From assembly GCA_003342895.1 (NCBI GenBank), contig PTFA01000092.1:1582717-1646716 (forward strand): a stretch of DNA of 64,000 nucleotides. Reading direction: 5' to 3'. The translations under genes and the position numbers were made by a program. Shown in pieces: positions 58,638-64,000 of this stretch. Each line of letters opens with the position of its first letter. Within the stretch, counting starts at the first letter, position 1. Origin of the DNA: Casuarius casuarius (lineage: Eukaryota > Chordata > Aves > Casuariiformes > Casuariidae). Under the pieces are notes generated by a model that saw only the letters and a program-made list of their open reading frames with translations, searched no databases and was not told where the DNA came from.

Positions 58638-60721
58638 GTAAGCGGCGAAGCTGGGCGCGGGGCCTGTCTCCTCCTCCTCCCCCCCCCCCACGGCCCGGCG
58701 TGGGGGTCCCGCCGCAGCCCGGGGCCTGCCCCGCTCCCGAGGGAGGCTCTGCCGCTGCCTCCCGGCTCCTCTGGGGCTTCATCTTTCTGCTAGCCAACCC
58801 CACAGGCACAGCGCGTTCCCACCGCCTTTCCAGGGCAGTGGCCATTTCTGAGGAAGGCCAGCGCTGAGTGATACCTGAAATGAACTCCTCGACCCCGGGT
58901 TAAACAAACCCCGACTCGTTATTCGCCATTTCTGAAGAGACTTTTTTCCTCCCCGTAGGCTGTGCGTTTTGCAATGACAGTATGAGCATTTTTCCAAAAT
59001 TAACTTTTTTGTTTCCCTCTCTTCTCTCCCCCCTTCCCCCCCATTTTTCCTCTTACTCCATCATATGCTGTGGCTTCCCAGAGACCGAAAGGGCAGGATA
59101 ATAAAGGTAAGGAACATGCTGAGATCTTACCCTTTAAATTGTTGCTATAACAGATCAATCACGCAGGTAACTGTTTGTGAACAGAGAGGTATTGCTGTTA
59201 GTCCCCATGGATAACATTTGGAGCATAGGAAGTTGTGCTTAGTTTCAAAAATAACATGAACTGTTACTCGTAGGAGCTTGTTTGCATCCTACTTATTGTT
59301 ACCGAGTTTACAGTGGGAAGGACCGTGTGTTAGCACTAAGCATGCTTATAATAATGCTCTAATTTCCTTAAAGCAGTTTTCAACATAACAGAAACCTCCT
59401 ACTCAAGATATATTTTCACATACTTTTGCATATTCTTTTCTTGCTATATAAATACAATTTTGTTACTGCTGTTCACATATATATATGCTAGTTGTCATAA
59501 TACATAAGTTTACAAACTTCACTTAAGTAAATTTAAATAACAATAGTTAACCTACTTCTGGTTAACTAGGTAAGACTATGACAATTCCTGTACTTAATCT
59601 GAAATTAGAATTAAATAGCAAATATTTTAAGTAAGTACTCTTATTATTGTGATTGCTAATAGGTGTGTAACTGCTGAGGCTTAGAAACTAACTAAATCTT
59701 GCCATTCATATAGGCCAGTTAAGGTAAAGTAGAAAGCATTTAAAATTCAATTGCCCGGAGTCTCAAAAAGCTTGACTCTATATCCCATGTTTATCAATAC
59801 TCTTCTACATGGTGTTCTCACTGACAAACTTTCTCAAAATGTTCTCATAAATTTCCAAACTTGTTGTTAAACATCTTATTTCATGTAGCCTTATTTTTAA
59901 TTTAGCTATTCTATGAAACAGTTGCTTTATTTTCCCACCACATAGTCTGTATGATCTCATATTTTTTTTAATTTAAAACAAACAGTGGAAATTGTTTGAA
60001 CTGACCTAATAATTTTGCTTTTGTGCAATATCTTTCAGCAATGGGTTTTGAATGCTTTTCACATTAATTTATGCTTATATAGGCCTTTGATTAAGGCAAA
60101 TATTTCAATCTCTTGGATACCTCCATGAGAAAGGTGAGACTTAAATTTTGCTTGAAAGTATTGTCAGGATATCAAGAAACACAGCAGTCATTTTTTATAA
60201 TTAAATACAACCTCATTTGATTTTCTTATTTTAGCCAACTTAACTTAAACAAGCAGTAAATAATACATGCAGGGAGTTAATTAGTTTCTGAGATTTCTAA
60301 TCATGGACTAGGACCTTAGGTGTGGTTTCTCAATATTTTTCACCGAATTCTTGTCAAGGATTATTATTTTTTGGTTCAGAAGTAGTTCGCATGAGTTGTT
60401 GATCTACTCATCTGTAGAAAAACTCAACTTTTTAAGTTTAGGGGTTTAAACTTATTCAGATTTAATTTTTTGAGCAATAATGCAAAGAAATTACTTGGGG
60501 ACAAGTGTGATCCTTTTGTTTTTGAAGATTCTTTGTGCCACGAAGAAGCATATGACTCTTCATAAAATAACATTAGGGTGGAACTGTTTACTGAAATGCT
60601 ACTAAGCAGTGTTGTGATTTGTTGCAACTCTTTTCTTCCAGTACAAAATGGTTCATTACACCAGAAGGATACAGTTCATGACAACGATTTTGAACCTTAC
60701 CTTTCTGGGCAGTCAAATCAG
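58611..60721 (+). CDS. YTHDF1: YTHDF1, YTH domain m6A reader (3'-partial, first three coding exons)
   Basis: YTHDF1 binds N6-methyladenosine in cytoplasmic mRNAs through a C-terminal YTH domain and affects translation and decay. Only the N-terminal 44 residues are in the window, from exons 58611-58637, 59082-59106 and 60642-60721. They read MSATSVDPQ, then RPKGQDNK, then [16 protein letters not shown] and [11 protein letters not shown]. This matches the YTHDF1 N-terminus almost residue for residue and identifies the paralogue. The large fourth exon (low-complexity region and YTH domain) is not in the remaining 3.3 kb and must lie past the right edge. Transcription is divergent from BIRC7, as in human. 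Confidence 0.96.
59082..59106 (+). CDS. YTHDF1: YTHDF1 coding exon 2 (25 nt)
   Basis: This very short exon lies between tggcttcccag and gtaagg. It encodes RPKGQDNK plus one base. It is identified by exact fit to the YTHDF1 N-terminus and by phase on both sides. Confidence 0.95.
59107..60641 (+). other. YTHDF1 intron 2
   Basis: This AT-rich 1.5-kb intron has gtaagg and cttccag ends. No other feature was recognised. Confidence 0.8.
60642..60721 (+). CDS. YTHDF1: YTHDF1 coding exon 3
   Basis: This 80-nt exon lies between cttttcttccag and gttagt. It completes Val18 and encodes 26 residues, [20 protein letters not shown] and on to SGQSNQ, ending in phase 0. Confidence 0.96.
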
Positions 60722-61437
60722 GTTAGTGTATTTGTAACTTATTTTTGTTCCTTAGGCATGCTATATTGGCAACCAATTTGTAGAATTGTGTTGAGGGAGC
60801 AAATTCCTTAAATAGAAATGGAAAAAGAAATGACTAGCGTATTGTGTTACTTAGTACTACAACTAGCATTTGTGCTCATGAAGCTAATATTACTACGGGT
60901 ATCCAGATGGCCACAAGTGAAAATGAAGTTAATGCTCCAACTACTGTCTACTGATTGCTTCTCAAATTGCAGATTATTGATACAGTTGGACTATGACAGA
61001 CTACTTGATCTTGCAGTTCTTTGATAGATGAGTTACATATGAGAGTCTGGAGGTTCTGTTTTTGGCAGGTGTCCTGATTTGTCTTTAAAATAAGCCTGAA
61101 AATTACTGTAGTTGAAACTTGTTTTCAGTGCTTTCTAGAAAAGATTAGAGTGATTCTACTCGCTTATTACACTTCAGCAAACATTGCTCTTCTTTTGTGT
61201 TCTCTGAAATATCTTAAGAATTAAAAATGTGGTGTTTTTTAAGAGTAAGGCACTGAAATGTGAGCTCTGAATATGATCTAGTTCATTATAATGTACATCA
61301 CTAAACATCCATGGCTTAAATATCGTGATAATAAAAATTATCTTCTAATTCAAGTATTTTTTAAATCTTTAAATGAATAAAATGTCTAGGAACTGGAGAC
61401 TAAAAAAAAGTTTTCTTTCACAAATATAAAATACAGT

Positions 61438-61458
61438 GAGAGAGAGAGAGACACACAC
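61438..61458. repeat. (GA)n(CA)n microsatellite
   Basis: A GA run passes directly into an AC run inside YTHDF1 intron 3. Confidence 0.85.
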
Positions 61459-62492
61459 CTAGCAGAGGCACATTATTATTTCTTGGCAAAAAGGCTAAGG
61501 AGTATGTTTTAAACGGGACAATTACAATTCAGCAATCTGAAGCTGATAGATGCCACTGTTAACATTGGTGACATCACTGAGCTTGTTTGCAAAAAAACGT
61601 TCTACACACTGAAATAAAATAGTATGTAATGTGATATATTGTTTCATTTGTGGAAATTGTGATTGAATCTTGAATGTGAACACAAGAGTGAACACCATCA
61701 ATTCATGTACCATGTGTCAGTTATTCTCCAGGTGTATTAAACGCTGTGTTAGGGAAGCAAGATAGATGGAACTGTGTTACAGATTTGGTTTGGATCATAG
61801 CGGCTTACAGGAGACCACAGATTCTAATGCAGTATAGAGATACTTGAGCTCATCTCAGTCCTAGAAGCAGTCTAGAGACACCAACGTGGAAGTCAGGGCA
61901 AGTGCATAGATGATAACATGAACTGTGTTCTGAGATCTGTGCTTTGAGGGCTCTGGTTCTGAACTGAGCTCAGAGGTCTTCATCGTTCTGTGCAGCCCAG
62001 TCATGGTCTCCCAGATTGTGCAAAGTTAACGTGATTTCCTGGGGAACGTGTCCTGTTCTCTGGAATTACTGTACTGTGGCAAGTACAAATGCAGGAAGTT
62101 TAAGATAAAATAAAGTGAAATTCCCTTTATGCAAAATGAGTTTTGAGAGAAGACTGTGTATATTCTTGGTATCTCTCTCCTTGTTTTCTCTGTGATTTCT
62201 TGTCATCCCACTTCTTTATATTTGTATGTAATTTTTAATTGTTTAAAACCAAGATATGTTTTCTAATGTAGAATACACTTAACATTCTACTTGATATAGA
62301 TGAAAAGTAGAACCATCTGTTATACTTTAATTCTAAGTAATATATTTGTTAGCTGTCAATAAGCCCAATTATTAGGATTAAATGTACAAAGTTACTATGA
62401 TTTATAGAATTCCATAATTTAATTTTCGTATTCTAATAAAGTGATGATACATGAAAGCATAGCTCCATTGGCTGAGCTATAAATGCAAAAAG

Positions 62493-62528
62493 AAATGGGC
62501 ATGCCACAAGAAATTGGCATGCTACAAG
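62493..62528. repeat. Imperfect tandem duplication
   Basis: AAATGGGCATGCCACAAG is followed at once by AAATTGGCATGCTACAAG, a two-copy repeat with two mismatches, in YTHDF1 intron 3. Confidence 0.8.
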
Positions 62529-64000
62529 AAACAATTGTGTAGGTTGTCTTATTTTTCAGTGGGAAGTGACAGTAGCATTAATTAGGATTCTCTGAGATTC
62601 CGCAATAAAGACAACCATATCTCTGAACAAAGCCTTATTATCTACTTATTCAGTCAGATATATGCCCTTTAAAGTTACTGTAAGATATAGTAGATTTTAA
62701 AAAAAGTTTGAAACTAACTGAATTTTTTAAAAATACTTAGGGAAATTAAAAACCTTGCTGACACAACCAATACCTTGGACATCAAAGATCAAACATAGAG
62801 TGATGATACTGTATTAAAATTCATCTTTTAAAAATACAAATTAGTCTTTAAGTATTAAGCATATTAAATAATCAAATATAATTTGTCTCCTATCTTTGTA
62901 TGGAAAACTGTACCTAATTAAGGGCACCTGTTTTTTTCTTGGCAAAAAAGTCTAGTGTTCAAGTAGTAATAATTAGTGCAGATCAGATTTGAAGTGTGAT
63001 AGATGATTGTTATTAAGCACACTAAAAGTGTTTTTGAGCACAGAGGGAACTGAATGAGGTACTGTATACGCATACGATATACTCGAAGGAAGGAAGGTAT
63101 CGCAGATGTACTGTCATCCAGAACCAAAAGATTTTTTGTAAGTGAGAGTGTATTTGGGCGAAAGGATTCCCTTCCTAATTAACACAAAGATTGGTTTAAA
63201 AAAGGTAGAGAAGAGGTGTAGAAAGGTCAAGAAGTAGTTTGTCGAAATAAACATACCATTGTTGCGGTGAAGGACTTTCATTAGGGCTTCTCTTACACTC
63301 TGTGGCATAAAGCCAGTCAAAATAGATTGAATATTTTGTGGGGATGTCTGCTGAAACTTTCCTCTAATCCTGTTAAAACCCTTGTGGAAACTTTACAAGC
63401 TGTGTGTACAGAAGGTAACAGTCTAAGGAATTGTGTAGAATCGCTTAGAAATATTTTGGGACAAAACACCTGCCTTGTCTAGGCTTATTCTTTTTGATCT
63501 TAAACTAAGTCTGTAGAGTGTATAAAGGTAATAAGTGTTACCTAAGAACTATTTACAGCTCCTACCTTCTACCAGCATTTATTTTTACATTTTTCTTATA
63601 TTAATGCTTCAAGATAAAACACATTCCTCCAATCTCAAAGTCCCTCAGAGAAAGGATGTTTTAATATGTTGAATATTGACTCTCTTAGCTTGGGAGACTT
63701 AGAAAATTTAATACATTTTAAAGAATCATCATCTTACAGAAAGGTGGCTTGTGTACCTCTTGTTAATGATGGAGCTTGCACATAAAGGCAATAAGAGAAG
63801 TGGTAGAGATGATGTCTCTTGAATCAAAAATGGATAACATTAGATTTAGGCTGTTTAAATCTCAGTGGTTTCTATGGTGTATATATAAGTCTTGGCATTT
63901 TATGGAGTCATTCTTTATATGGAAAGTAAGGATATTGAATTAGTCTGGCTTCTGGGTTTTGTGGAAGGCTGTCACTGAAAAATGAGCAATAAAAATGACT

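Larger units (their letters stand above)
57640..58770. promoter_or_regulatory. CpG island promoter of YTHDF1
   Basis: Sequence rises abruptly to very high GC with dense CpG, including runs such as gcgcggcggcccggggg, while flanks are AT-rich. It spans the YTHDF1 start codon and includes an assembly gap. Two matches to the YY1-type core ATGGCGGC are present, one per strand: near 57850 (minus) and 58107 (plus). BIRC7 is 12 kb away, so a shared bidirectional promoter is possible only if BIRC7 has a distant 5'UTR exon. Confidence 0.8.
60722..64000 (+). other. YTHDF1 intron 3 (continues past the window)
   Basis: AT-rich sequence with no exon found. It contains a (GA)n(CA)n run (61438-61458) and an imperfect tandem duplication (62493-62528). 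No frame matching the large YTHDF1 exon appears before the right edge. Confidence 0.75.

Noticed and set aside
57967..58691. Long frames of more than 160 residues across the YTHDF1 CpG island
   Set aside because: Each is mostly N from the assembly gap; the remainder is GC-rich sequence read without stops.

Overview
The window is vertebrate nuclear DNA, most likely from a bird or other sauropsid. Three multi-exon genes with GT-AG introns occupy it, interspersed repeats are sparse, and no mammalian SINEs/LINEs or intact CR1 copies were seen. The gene order matches the human 20q13.33 block YTHDF1 - BIRC7 - NKAIN4. I read nothing as bacterial, viral or CRISPR-like, and most long open frames here are chance frames in introns.

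Layout: (1) 1-36.2 kb, plus strand: NKAIN4 (Na+/K+-ATPase-interacting membrane protein). Six coding exons are present, from exon 2 at 8985 to a terminal exon at 34813-34822 that carries only 10 coding bases. The first coding exon is not in the window and should lie upstream. (2) 39.06-46.36 kb, minus strand: BIRC7 (livin), an inhibitor of apoptosis, complete from ATG to stop in seven exons, one of them an inferred 19-nt microexon. It encodes two BIR domains, a UBA-like domain and a C-terminal RING. Human livin has one BIR and no UBA, so this is the fuller, XIAP-like architecture. (3) 46.4-57.6 kb: about 11 kb with no gene I can support, holding microsatellites and one unexplained minus-strand frame. 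(4) 57.6-58.8 kb: CpG island with a 345-base assembly gap, the YTHDF1 promoter. (5) 58.6-64 kb, plus strand: the first three coding exons of YTHDF1 (cytoplasmic m6A reader). The large fourth exon lies beyond the right edge.

NKAIN4 and BIRC7 are tail-to-tail and BIRC7 and YTHDF1 head-to-head, as in human. The three genes have unrelated functions (membrane/ion pump, cell death, mRNA m6A reading), so this is conserved synteny rather than a functional cluster.

The observations most worth a second look are: the two-BIR/UBA form of BIRC7 with a caspase-type DxxD/G site between the BIRs; the BIRC7 microexon needed to keep frame; a three-armed perfect inverted repeat at 15192-15338 in an NKAIN4 intron; an out-of-frame uORF overlapping the YTHDF1 start; and an unidentified CpG-retaining frame near 52.1-52.3 kb. 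I found no convincing previously undescribed system.
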